Of a stretch of 64,000 bases of DNA, positions 43,691 through 52,255 are shown piece by piece. How positions within the stretch are numbered: the first letter of the stretch is position 1; every line of letters begins with the position of its first letter. The notes under the pieces were generated by a model. The model saw only the letters and a list, made by a program, of their open reading frames with translations, was not told where the DNA came from and searched no databases. Source of the DNA: JAXGMQ01 sp040768585 (GTDB lineage Bacteria; Caldisericota; Caldisericia; JAAYUI01); contig JAXGMQ010000001.1 of the NCBI GenBank assembly GCA_040768585.1, positions 868,001 to 932,000 on the forward strand, in the 5' to 3' direction. A program made the translations under genes and the position numbers.

Positions 43691-43719
43691 ATTCTACACA
43701 GACATGTTAGCTTATTCAA
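43691..43719 (-). promoter_or_regulatory. Promoter of the NHL-rhodanese-MocR operon
   Basis: On the minus strand TTGAAT (43714-43719), a 17-bp spacer and TAGAAT (43691-43696). The start codon of the NHL gene is about 40 bp downstream, behind AAAGGTGG. Confidence 0.55.
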
Positions 43720-44220
43720 CAAGAGGGCTAAACTGTGTTTGGGGAAAAAATTGGTGTAGAGATTACCACAATCTTTAACTTTAGTTTTTACATCACAATA
43801 AACACACAATCACCTCAGAAACCCTCTTCAAACAGGTACTGCTGACGGTGATGTCTTCAGGCACTTTTCTTAATATTTTACCCTACTGGACGTATCTCCA
43901 CGCCGATTCGACAATCAAATCTGAGTAATCGTTCATTTCTTGCACATTGTCTATTTAATCCTGCCAAGGGGGTTCCGTCTTTGAATCTCAACTCAGTGTA
44001 GAATCCACAAAATAAGAATCTGACATATACAATCTGAGTATTTGTTCGGCTTTCATTCTTAGGTATTTTTGTGATGAATTTTCAGGTTTCAAAATATCGA
44101 AAATTCTAATTGCCAAATAATGAGTAGATAGTGGTGTTTCCTAGTTATTGATAATCTCTCTTAAATTATACCAAGTATGACAGATTATATTATTTTTACA
44201 TTAATCCATAGACACAAACC
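43720..44220. other. Gene-free, A+T-rich stretch with a gene remnant
   Basis: No intact gene. The only coding-like piece is the minus-strand remnant at 43883-43985. The rest is A+T-rich with many stops in all frames. It separates the NHL operon from the leader of the secreted propeller gene at 44330. Confidence 0.6.
43883..43985 (-). pseudogene. Decayed 3' end of an HsdR-N-like gene
   Basis: The minus strand reads LGRIK, then after a one-base loss DNVQEMNDYSDLIVESAWRYVQ and a stop at 43883-43885. This matches the C-terminus of the intact gene at 45887-46993 (LGKIKINNVQEMNDYADSIVES). The DNA around GAAATGAACGATTA is almost the same in both. The frame is broken by a small deletion and has no upstream coding partner. 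So a second copy of this gene once existed about 2 kb away, or the element moved and left a fragment. Confidence 0.65.
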
Positions 44221-44329
44221 TATAATCTCATCAAGGAAATAGTCTCGCAATGAGGGCGGTGGGTAGTCGGGTTCTTGCACCGGATTGATTGCTTGTAGGC
44301 ACTTTGGTTGCGGGGAAAAGGAGGATTAT
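44221..44329 (+). promoter_or_regulatory. Promoter -10 and structured leader with a 12-codon frame
   Basis: TATAAT at 44221-44226; TTTACA (44195-44200) is a possible but distant -35. The following 100-nt leader is unusually G+C-rich for this area. It holds nested stems: GCAAT (44247-44251) with ATTGC (44288-44292), and inside it CGGTG (44257-44261) with CACCG (44278-44282). A mini-frame starts at ATG 44250, encodes MRAVGSRVLAPD and stops at TGA 44286, with AAGGA upstream. It could be an attenuator-type leader or an RNA element. Confidence 0.4.
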
Positions 44330-45595
44330 ATGAATATTTTGAAAGGGACGTTGAAGTTTAGGGCGGCGTTGTCTGTCTGCGTTGCTCTGACTCTTGTGAT
44401 TGCATTTTCAACGCAATTCACTGTTGCGGAAAGTAATTTGATTTCTGGAGAAGCGGTTGTTGTATACGCATCTTCGGACACTCAAGTTGACTCAATAAGG
44501 ATTTCTGATGGGAGAGTGATTTTCAGAGAAGCGAATGGTGATGGTCAGTACATCCGATCGTATTCTATTGAAGATGAATCTATCTCAACCATCGGTGGTG
44601 GTGAAGGAAGATATGTCGGTATGCAACATGATTCAGTTTCATACCTCACTGGTGACTATCTGTCATGGGTTGATTGGACGAATTACATAAACAAAGTTGG
44701 CGATAAATCAGCAACAGTTTGCTATAACGACCTTAATCAAGGCACAGATGGAGAACTCTCAAGCGATGATGGAATGATCTTTGCGCCAACTACTGACAAA
44801 CTTGGATATATGTACTGGGGAGTTTTATCAGATGATGATGAAAAGTGTGGCATGTACTACAGCAACCTTAACACTCCAGAAGTATCACCTGTTAAGTTCT
44901 TCACATTCCAAAAGCGTCCGAGATTCATGACTACACGCGCATACGGCGGGATTGTGACCTGGAATTGCCCAGACGTAAATGGTGACAGTCAACTGTATAT
45001 GTTTGATGTTGACACTGGCGTGACAACTTGGATTTCTGAGAATCTTCCCGGGAACACCTTCTGGGCAACCATCCAAAAAGACTACATATACTTTACCAGT
45101 GAAAGCTCTATTTTCTGCTACAAGATATCAGATAGTTCAATAACAGAAGTGTGGTCACAGCCTCATGGCTCAATTGAGTTCCATACATACAACAATCCAG
45201 ATGGTGACTATCTACTCTACACTGTCTACGACTATTCAAACCTGAAAAACAGGAAGAACGAACTTCATATCTATAATCCAGTGACAGAGAAAACAAAGGT
45301 AATAAAACAAAAATTCTTTGCAAACAGCTTCAAAATAAACTCTGGTTCCTGCTCTGGCAAGAAGGTTGTTTATGCGCTTAAAGAAAATGAGTCGAGTAAA
45401 AACCCCACAAAGATATTCCTATATGATGGTGAAACCAATAAGACCACAGTGCTTCTAGATTCAACAATGTCTGACTTTGGAGGTTTGTACGAACCAGTAA
45501 GAATCTCAGGAGATTTCGCCGTGTGGGAAGAGGCAACAAAGATTGAATCAACAGGAAGACTTTCCTTTGTGATAAAAACAATAAGGCTAGAGTAG
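44330..45595 (+). CDS. Secreted propeller-like protein of unknown function
   Basis: 421 residues from ATG 44330, with AAGGAGG 6 nt upstream. A signal peptide (LSVCVALTLVIAFSTQFTVA) is followed by repeated blades of about 50-60 residues, with patterns like GDYLSWVDWTN, GGIVTWNCPDVNGDSQLYMFDVDTG, KDYIYFTSESSIFCYKISD, and GDFAVWEEATK. 'Gdy..W' at the start of a blade and 'l...d..t...t.i' at the end resemble TolB-like propellers of secreted proteins. There is no stalk domain here, unlike the other secreted propellers in the window. It lies behind a structured leader. A hairpin follows the gene. Confidence 0.65.
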   Translation: MNILKGTLKFRAALSVCVALTLVIAFSTQFTVAESNLISGEAVVVYASSDTQVDSIRISDGRVIFREANGDGQYIRSYSIEDESISTIGGGEGRYVGMQHDSVSYLTGDYLSWVDWTNYINKVGDKSATVCYNDLNQGTDGELSSDDGMIFAPTTDKLGYMYWGVLSDDDEKCGMYYSNLNTPEVSPVKFFTFQKRPRFMTTRAYGGIVTWNCPDVNGDSQLYMFDVDTGVTTWISENLPGNTFWATIQKDYIYFTSESSIFCYKISDSSITEVWSQPHGSIEFHTYNNPDGDYLLYTVYDYSNLKNRKNELHIYNPVTEKTKVIKQKFFANSFKINSGSCSGKKVVYALKENESSKNPTKIFLYDGETNKTTVLLDSTMSDFGGLYEPVRISGDFAVWEEATKIESTGRLSFVIKTIRLE

Positions 45596-45637
45596 CAGCT
45601 TGGAAGTGTTTCTTTAGGTTACCAGATAGAACAACAC

Positions 45638-45669
45638 GGAGCAGGGGATAAAATTTCTCTGCTCCTTTG
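45638..45669 (+). terminator. Probable terminator after the secreted propeller gene
   Basis: GGAGCAG (45638-45644) pairs with CTGCTCC (45659-45665), loop of 14 nt, followed by TTTGGGATTTT. The T run is interrupted, so termination strength is uncertain. The remaining bases to 45886 hold no credible gene. Confidence 0.5.
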
Positions 45670-45886
45670 GGATTTTCCATAATAATACACATTAGTTTTC
45701 GTTTGCTTAACTAGAGACAGACAGGGTGTGTTCGTATGGGGAATATTGTATCCCATCAAGCATTGTTGAATAAATTTCAATTAGCTTATTTTCAAATAAA
45801 ACAAAACACGACACGGTATTTTCTTGGCAGCAAGCCAACTTCTCTTCGTAAATGGTGGGCTATATTGGCTAATCAAACGATATACG

Positions 45887-46993
45887 CTAAACCAAGAACC
45901 TCTCAGTTGATTCCACTATCGAATCAGCATAATCGTTCATTTCCTGCACATTGTTTATTTTAATCTTGCCAAGGGATTCATCGTGGGGGAATTCGAGAAA
46001 CAGGATGCCTTCGTCCGCTCTGTTAAAGTGCATTCTCAGAAGTATACTGTTAGCTTTGCCACCATAGATAATATTGCAATAACTTTTCCAGTCTCTGAGT
46101 GTTACATCGGACGGTGGAATCTTTTTCTTGCTGTATAGGATACTTCGAGCAATTGTAAGCCCCTGGAGCTCCTGGTACATACCAAGTTCATTTTCAAAAA
46201 CAATGTCAGAACCGATTGTTGTCACAGCTTTTTCGTTTTCGACGGGTTCTACCTCTCCTTGTTCCAGCTGCTCCTCCTGCCTACGCATTTTATTAAAACT
46301 ATCAAGCATATGGGTGTTTTTTACCTCAGATACCGCTTTTTTGATGTGTCCTTGGAACTCGTCAATTGTCTCGCTTCGCGCTGACACCCCATCTATTTGG
46401 TGAATGACCCATTTGGCAAATTCGGGTGATGGCTCATCAAATGCGGATTTAACTATACGAAGTGCGTCTGTAAAATTCTTGATTCTCTTGATTTGGTCTC
46501 TGCTCTCTTCTTTTGCAACGTTCTCCCTTGTGAACATTTCGAGCCTTGCAATCGAGTCTTCATTTGCATCGTTAAAATCAAAGACAAGGAACGGTTCTGT
46601 GTCCATGACATTGTCATTTTTCAAGTCGGTGTAGAAATTGTACGTGGTACCATTTGTCAGCACACCAATTTTCTTTGTACCAGTCGTGTGGTGAAAATAA
46701 CTTCCAAGCTGATTAGCTTCATTGATATCTAGGGGTGCATTGAGCGATTTACACTCAAGAAGCATGACGGTTTTCCCGTCTACATTTACGGCATAATCAA
46801 CCTTCTCGCCCTTTCGTTTCCCCCAGTCGCTGATAAACTCCGGCACCACTTCTTTCGGATCGAAGACATTGTAGCCAAGTATCTGGAGCATAGGCAAAAC
46901 AAATGCAGTCTTGACCGCCTCCTCCGTTTGAACAACTCCTCTGTTGACTTCAATCTTCTTCTTGAGCCCCTCAATCTTTTCCTTCAACTCCAC
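45887..46993 (-). CDS. Stand-alone HsdR N-terminal-like nuclease domain protein
   Basis: 368 residues. GTG at 46993 is chosen because a GGGGGG run lies just upstream. The N-terminal half matches the type I restriction R-subunit N-terminal domain. Landmarks are QTEEAVKTAFVLPMLQILGYNVFDPKEVVPEF, then GEKVDYAVNVDGKTVMLLECKSLNAPL. There Asp and the ECK pair form the PD-(D/E)xK core, and NQLGSYFHHTTGTKKIGVLTNGTTYNFYTDL follows. The C-terminal half is unlike a helicase and has no ATPase motif. Such lone proteins are common in bacterial genomes and phages; their function is not settled. A broken copy of the last 30 codons lies at 43883-43985. A TATAAT box on the minus strand is at 47030-47035. Confidence 0.78.
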   Translation of the reverse strand: MELKEKIEGLKKKIEVNRGVVQTEEAVKTAFVLPMLQILGYNVFDPKEVVPEFISDWGKRKGEKVDYAVNVDGKTVMLLECKSLNAPLDINEANQLGSYFHHTTGTKKIGVLTNGTTYNFYTDLKNDNVMDTEPFLVFDFNDANEDSIARLEMFTRENVAKEESRDQIKRIKNFTDALRIVKSAFDEPSPEFAKWVIHQIDGVSARSETIDEFQGHIKKAVSEVKNTHMLDSFNKMRRQEEQLEQGEVEPVENEKAVTTIGSDIVFENELGMYQELQGLTIARSILYSKKKIPPSDVTLRDWKSYCNIIYGGKANSILLRMHFNRADEGILFLEFPHDESLGKIKINNVQEMNDYADSIVESTERFLV

Positions 46994-47371
46994 AGCGCAC
47001 CCCCCTGGATGGATTATCACATGGGAGCTATTATACACAGAATGGGGGAATTTAAAATAGGAGCAACAATTCCATCTCAGTATATTTTATTTCCTTAATC
47101 ACAAATCACACCATCTGTGCTTACTTCATTTTAAAAATATACTGTGTCACAAGCTACAGCTTTTCGTTACAGTAATTGTATCAGCAAATCCGAGGTGATT
47201 AACACGGAAATAACTCCGAATTGCAAACCAATTGTAGCAAGCATTCTTCAAGTGTTCACATAAATCCTATTATCCAGTCAATATAAAAACGCCCTAGGGG
47301 CAGCTTCACCGCTGCCACCCCTAGGGCACTCCCAAAAACCATAATCCCAAACCTTCCGGGATTAATTCATT
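46994..47371. other. Gene-free stretch between two minus-strand genes
   Basis: It holds a TATAAT box for the downstream nuclease-like gene (minus strand, 47030-47035) and, at 47285-47327, the terminator of the DUF5666 gene. Between 47040 and 47280 the DNA is A+T-rich and I see no gene or repeat. Confidence 0.6.
47285..47327 (-). terminator. Strong terminator of the DUF5666-repeat gene
   Basis: GCCCTAGGGG (47291-47300) pairs perfectly with CCCCTAGGGC (47318-47327), and CAGC (47301-47304) pairs with GCTG (47311-47314), leaving a small bulge. On the minus strand the stem is followed by GTTTTTAT. Confidence 0.85.
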
Positions 47372-50300
47372 TTACTTGATGATAGTTACCGTCTTTGTCT
47401 CACCGTCCCACTGCACCTCGGCTCCAAACATCTCAGACATGAACCTGATTGGAACCATGGTTCTGCCGTTCGAGATTTCTGGCGGCATCTGCATTGGGGT
47501 TGAGACTCCATTAACCAGGGCATCAGCCCTGTCAATCCAGCATATGATAACATCGTTGCCACGCCTGAGTGTGATTCTGCGGTCGGCATCATTCCAGTCA
47601 AGCGATGCTCCGAACTCCTCGGTGACAACACGAAGAGGCACAAGCGTTGTGCCATTCTTGATATATGGTGGCGCATCGATGAGCTTGTTCTTGCCATCAA
47701 CGTTGATGTAGCCCATACCGATTATCAGCTTGATTGTGGTCTTTGCTGAAGGCAGCTGAACCTTTGTCACAATAGTCTTTGTTCCACGTCTGTCATAGGT
47801 GAGTTCAACTTCATCACCCTCTTTGATATCGGAGCAGACTGAGATCGTCTCACCCTGGAACACCTTTGTGGTGGCGGTGAGTTCAAACCTCAAAACGCCG
47901 TCTTCGGTTTTGACAAATATCGTCCTTGATTCACAGTCGGAGAACACAATCGAACCCTTGACCACAAGACCTTCCTCAATTGTGCCAAGCGACTCAATAA
48001 TTGTCGCATTGAACACAAACGAATTCGTTGGGTCATATGAGCCAGTGATTGAAAGCGCGCCCGAATGAGCAAGGTCTGACACGTTGCCCTCCTTGCCAAA
48101 CGATAGCACCTTGGTCTCTGTTGTGAATCTAATCATCACAAACCTGACACCATCATCGTCATCAACCTTTATCCAAATTGTCTGACGCTTGAGGTCAAGC
48201 TCCATCATCTCACCCTCAATCGTCTCATCACCCTCTTCCAGAGCCTTCACATCAACCTCTTCGGCGTTGATGAACAGATCAAACGGGTCGAGTTTTCCGT
48301 CAACTACAACTGAAGAACCCGCAACAAGGTCAGCACAAGTGACTTCCTTGCCCTCAAGCAAGATCTTCGTTGTGGCATCAAGCTTGACCTGAACAAACTT
48401 CATTTCAGGCTCACTTGTCTCAATCCAGAAGATCATCTTGTCGCAGAACACATCAACGACAACACCCTTTTGCATGACCTGCACCGCCTGCCTTGCTGCA
48501 AGTGAGATGCTGTTTGTGGTCATGACGGAGTTGATTGGGTCAACCGAACCTGAGAGCTCCATGATAACACCAGGTCTGAGGTCCTCAAGTGTGAGTTTTT
48601 GACTCTTGTACTCGAATGTCGTCGTCCTATCGATGTTAAGAAGCAGGTATCCATCTGCGGCTGCATCGACTGACATGAGGGCTATCTGCTGGTCAATCTT
48701 CTCAAGCTTGACCCAGCCCGTCTCCTTGTCAACCTCGACAATCTTCCCTGTGAAGGTGATTGGTTGAGGTGAAACTGGGAGTATCTCGATTGTGATAGCG
48801 CTTACCTTGTCACTGTCGGTATAGACTCCTGTGACCTTGATGAGGTAGCCCTTCTCAATCTTCTTTGGTTCGATGATGGACTGCTTGTAGATGTGCTCTG
48901 TCTCATCACTGATTGTGATTGTTATCTTCTTGCCAGCATCATACTCATCGATTCCAACGATAATACCTGATTCAACGTTTATCGAGTCAACTGTCAACAC
49001 AGACTGGTAGTCAGCGCCAGTCTGTCCACCCTCGGAACCGCCACCGCCAGTACCTGGGTCAGTTCCGCCACCGCCTGGAGGAGATGGTGGTGGAGTTCCA
49101 CCGCCGCCACCGCCTGGAGGAGGAAGTGGGGTTGGAGGTGTTCCACCTGGGTCTTTCTCGTTGTCCTCGGTCGTGGCGATTATCGAGATGGCAATCATAT
49201 TGCCATTTTCGTCCTTCTCATAGACGACTGTCACGTACATCGGTGGTGAAAGGTTATAGCAATTTGACGCTATTCCATCAATTGTGATTGTTGTTTCGCT
49301 GTTGATATAGAAGGTGTGATAAAGCCCATCATCACCCTTGACCCTGATGAGGTTGTGCATGCAGATGGCGGCAACAAGATCACCAGAAATGCTTTTGTGT
49401 TCGGTGCTTCCGCTATCACCATCATCTATAACCTCAACCCGCGTGATGTCAATAATCTCACCGTTGACACAGACTCCATAAAGGGTAACCGTCATCCCGA
49501 CTTCGAGTGTCGAACATGTCACAAGTTTTCCGTCATTAAATATTCCAGCGTTTCTGATGCTGTAGGTGTAAAGTTCACCGTCGACCTTGATAACGATGAC
49601 CGGATTAGCATCACACTTCACGCTAACGATAACACCGGTCTTTTCAAACTCGCCCTCGCAACCCGATTCATCGCCTGTCGCATCGACAATAGCTGCGTGG
49701 AGTTTTCCCGCATCGTCTGTGTGACCTGTGATAATAACAGTCATGCCGGTCTTCAAATCCTCACAGGATGCTGATTCACCGTTGACTATGATTGCCGCAT
49801 TTGCAATAACAAATGTCAGAATATCGCTCTGCCATTTGATCGTAAGAACTCCACTCGCGCAATCGACCGTTTTTATCTCACCTTCCCAGGTGTCGACGGG
49901 ATGGGTTGTTGTGACATCGACTGTGACAGCGACCACGTCACCCTCAACAACGAGGGCGTGGACAAGAACCTTTTCTCCAACAACCAATTCACTGCAATAG
50001 ATGATATCGCCATTTCTTGTGATGGAGACACCTGGTTTGAGCTTGATTATAACGGATTCTCCAGAGTCGTTGACAACCAACACCCCTGAGACGCAGTCGA
50101 TACTCGTGATGTAACCATCGATAACCCTCTCCTCTGGTTCGCCATCACCAGGGCTGTCAAACGCCGCAGACGTCGCATCGATTGAACCATCTTCTTTCAC
50201 AAATCCCGTGACATTCGCCAAGTCTCCAACAGAGAGGTCAGCACATGTCGCGGTCTCACCATCCTTGGTGATTGAGGTCGGAAGCTCAACAACAAAATCA

Positions 50301-51970
50301 CCGCTTGCTGTGTGAACTGTAATCTTGCCATTGGCGCAATCGAGAGCCTTTACCACTCCAACCAGGGACACAGGCTCTGGCTCAGGTTCGGGTTCTGGCT
50401 CTGGCTCAGCGGGTGAATCAAATGATGCCGATGTTGTGTCGATTGAGCCATCTTCTCTCTCAAAACCTGTTGCAATAACAAGGTCTCCGACCTCAAGGTC
50501 ATCGCAAGTTGCTGCTTCCCCATCCTTGGTAAATGATGACGGAAGATCAATAACAACAGAGCCAGTGCCTGTTGTGACTGTTATTTTTCCGGTTGTGCAG
50601 TTGATTGAAGAGACAACGCCTGAGATGGAGACCGGTTCTGGCTCGGGCTCAGGTTCCGGTTCGGGCTCTGGCGGTGTATCGAATGCTGCTGAAGCAGCGT
50701 CAATTGTACCACCACTCTCGATACCTGAAACCGCGGCAAGATCACCAATTGCTATGTCTGAGCATGCTGCTGCCGTACCGTCTTTTGTGAATGTTGGGGG
50801 GAGTATAACGATGTAGGTGCCACTGGAAGTTGTTATTGCCACTTTCCCGTGTGAACAGTCAATTGACGAGACCCTTCCCATGATAGCAATTGGTTCGGGT
50901 TCTGGTTCTGGTTCTGGCTCTGGCTCGGGATCAGGTTCTGGTTCAGGGTCTGGCTCAGGCTCATCAGCGGATTTGGCAACCACTGAGTAAGCGACATAAA
51001 CTCCCCACTCCTCGACACAGTTAGCAGTCGCCGTATCGCCAACTTGAAGCGACGAACATGATGCGTTCTGGCCATCCCGCGTGACGACACAGGATGTTGA
51101 AACTTTAAACATCACATTACCGCTTGCCGTCGCAAGCGTTATCATCGGACAGGAAACAGCCTTTATCTCGCCTGTAAAGGTGTACCTTTCAGACTGCCTT
51201 ATGGCATTTACAGCTGATGCCACAAGTTTTCCGTTCACTTTTGTTCCAGCAACTGTGACCTTATCTCCAGCCTTCAAGTCTGAGCAACTCTTGGTAACAC
51301 CGTTGATTCTGATTGTTGCATTGGAAACATCAACCGTATGTGTTCCATTTGAGGTAGAAACAGAAATCGAAGTCGGGCAACTTGTTGAAGCGATTGTGCC
51401 AGAAAGGGTAAACGATTCAACTGGAGCCGTTGCCGCAACCATTGTGGCATAGTACTTATCGCTCTTCTTATTGCCAGTTGCTACGATCTTGTCACCAACC
51501 TCAAGATCTGAGCATGACACAGCCTTGCCGTTCCTGGTGATTGACGTACCAGAGAGATAAAGTGTGATAGTACCGGTGATTGTAGAGACTGAAATGCTGC
51601 TTGGGCAACCCTTTGACGAAAGCGTTCCGCTTAGGTTGAAGGGGACATCCTCATCCTTCGGAGGAGTCGTTTTACCGCCGGATGCCTGAATCCTTGTGGC
51701 CTCTATCGAGCTGCCATCGTACTCACCAACAACCATAACTCTCATGCCAGACTCTAGGTCTGAGCACTGAGCAGGTGAACCATTTACATAGATGGATGTT
51801 TGTGAGGTCATTGTGCAGGTAACATTACCTGAGAATCCCATCACAACCATCGAACCTGAACCGCAACTAACCGATGTGATTGTTCCTGAAACGGACGTTA
51901 CGGCAGACACTTGCGGAATCACAGAAAGGAGCATCATAGCTCCAATTGCAATCGCTAAAATCCTTCTCAT
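47372..51970 (-). CDS. Giant secreted DUF5666-like repeat protein with two stalk domains
   Basis: 1532 residues from ATG 51970, behind AAAGGAG; the longer frame lacks a site. A signal peptide (RRILAIAIGAMMLLSVIPQVSA) is followed by about sixteen repeats of 70-85 residues with the form 'v.G.I.s..C......I.v.t..G.......s.t.i..dG..a.CsDL.vGD.v.vtG....dG...A..v'. In the first eleven, a Cys after the first strand and a Cys before 'sDL' recur. Pro-Glu linkers (PEPEPEPE) separate repeats 4-7, and a Gly/Pro-rich linker follows repeat 11. The last 115 residues are two stalk domains (IKNGTTLVPLRVVTEEFG and ISNGRTMVPIRFMSEMFG). A TATTAT box lies about 30 nt upstream. It is probably a long surface fibre. 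Confidence 0.85.
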   Translation of the reverse strand: MRRILAIAIGAMMLLSVIPQVSAVTSVSGTITSVSCGSGSMVVMGFSGNVTCTMTSQTSIYVNGSPAQCSDLESGMRVMVVGEYDGSSIEATRIQASGGKTTPPKDEDVPFNLSGTLSSKGCPSSISVSTITGTITLYLSGTSITRNGKAVSCSDLEVGDKIVATGNKKSDKYYATMVAATAPVESFTLSGTIASTSCPTSISVSTSNGTHTVDVSNATIRINGVTKSCSDLKAGDKVTVAGTKVNGKLVASAVNAIRQSERYTFTGEIKAVSCPMITLATASGNVMFKVSTSCVVTRDGQNASCSSLQVGDTATANCVEEWGVYVAYSVVAKSADEPEPDPEPEPDPEPEPEPEPEPEPIAIMGRVSSIDCSHGKVAITTSSGTYIVILPPTFTKDGTAAACSDIAIGDLAAVSGIESGGTIDAASAAFDTPPEPEPEPEPEPEPVSISGVVSSINCTTGKITVTTGTGSVVIDLPSSFTKDGEAATCDDLEVGDLVIATGFEREDGSIDTTSASFDSPAEPEPEPEPEPEPVSLVGVVKALDCANGKITVHTASGDFVVELPTSITKDGETATCADLSVGDLANVTGFVKEDGSIDATSAAFDSPGDGEPEERVIDGYITSIDCVSGVLVVNDSGESVIIKLKPGVSITRNGDIIYCSELVVGEKVLVHALVVEGDVVAVTVDVTTTHPVDTWEGEIKTVDCASGVLTIKWQSDILTFVIANAAIIVNGESASCEDLKTGMTVIITGHTDDAGKLHAAIVDATGDESGCEGEFEKTGVIVSVKCDANPVIVIKVDGELYTYSIRNAGIFNDGKLVTCSTLEVGMTVTLYGVCVNGEIIDITRVEVIDDGDSGSTEHKSISGDLVAAICMHNLIRVKGDDGLYHTFYINSETTITIDGIASNCYNLSPPMYVTVVYEKDENGNMIAISIIATTEDNEKDPGGTPPTPLPPPGGGGGGTPPPSPPGGGGTDPGTGGGGSEGGQTGADYQSVLTVDSINVESGIIVGIDEYDAGKKITITISDETEHIYKQSIIEPKKIEKGYLIKVTGVYTDSDKVSAITIEILPVSPQPITFTGKIVEVDKETGWVKLEKIDQQIALMSVDAAADGYLLLNIDRTTTFEYKSQKLTLEDLRPGVIMELSGSVDPINSVMTTNSISLAARQAVQVMQKGVVVDVFCDKMIFWIETSEPEMKFVQVKLDATTKILLEGKEVTCADLVAGSSVVVDGKLDPFDLFINAEEVDVKALEEGDETIEGEMMELDLKRQTIWIKVDDDDGVRFVMIRFTTETKVLSFGKEGNVSDLAHSGALSITGSYDPTNSFVFNATIIESLGTIEEGLVVKGSIVFSDCESRTIFVKTEDGVLRFELTATTKVFQGETISVCSDIKEGDEVELTYDRRGTKTIVTKVQLPSAKTTIKLIIGMGYINVDGKNKLIDAPPYIKNGTTLVPLRVVTEEFGASLDWNDADRRITLRRGNDVIICWIDRADALVNGVSTPMQMPPEISNGRTMVPIRFMSEMFGAEVQWDGETKTVTIIK

Positions 51971-52215
51971 CGTCGTGTCTCCTTTGAGTATTTGCTCATA
52001 ATACGACAAACGCATCCTACGGGTTCAAGCAGAACGTAAATTTTTTAAACTTCAAACCGAAAATCTGTTCAATTGTCACAGTTGCTCATACTGCCTGTAT
52101 TTATCAGAATCTTTTGAATTCATTCCTTACCAATTTCAAAATTAACTCTTAAAATATTTTGGTTCGTTTTCGCATTCATTTGTAGTTACTTGCCGAATGG
52201 ACAAAGAGTCAATAT

Positions 52216-52238
52216 AGTCACCACCGAAGAAGGTGACT
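52216..52238 (+). promoter_or_regulatory. Small leader hairpin before the dihydrolipoamide dehydrogenase gene
   Basis: AGTCACC (52216-52222) and GGTGACT (52232-52238) form a perfect 7-bp stem with a 9-nt loop. It ends 3 nt before the AAGGAG box. It may shield or stabilise the leader; no T run follows, so it is not a terminator. Confidence 0.35.
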
Positions 52239-52255
52239 AACAAGGAGTTGGCGGT

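Noticed and set aside
44195..44292. Cyclic-di-GMP (GEMM) riboswitch before the propeller gene
   Set aside because: A GGTGGGTAGTCGGGTT stretch is reminiscent, but the GCAAAGCC-type first half and three-way junction could not be drawn; left as an unclassified leader.
45736..45963. 75-residue plus-strand frame between the propeller gene and the HsdR-N-like gene
   Set aside because: No ribosome binding site, low-complexity composition, and it overlaps the 3' end of a well-supported gene on the other strand.
50325..50816. Ser-Gly-rich frame opposite the DUF5666 gene
   Set aside because: It arises from the complement of Pro-Glu linker codons; the minus-strand protein has signal peptide, repeats and terminator.
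50370..50960. Tandem GGTTCT/GGCTC-type DNA repeats, at first sight CRISPR- or satellite-like
   Set aside because: They are the codons of PEPEPE linkers between protein repeats, with no spacers of constant size and no cas genes.
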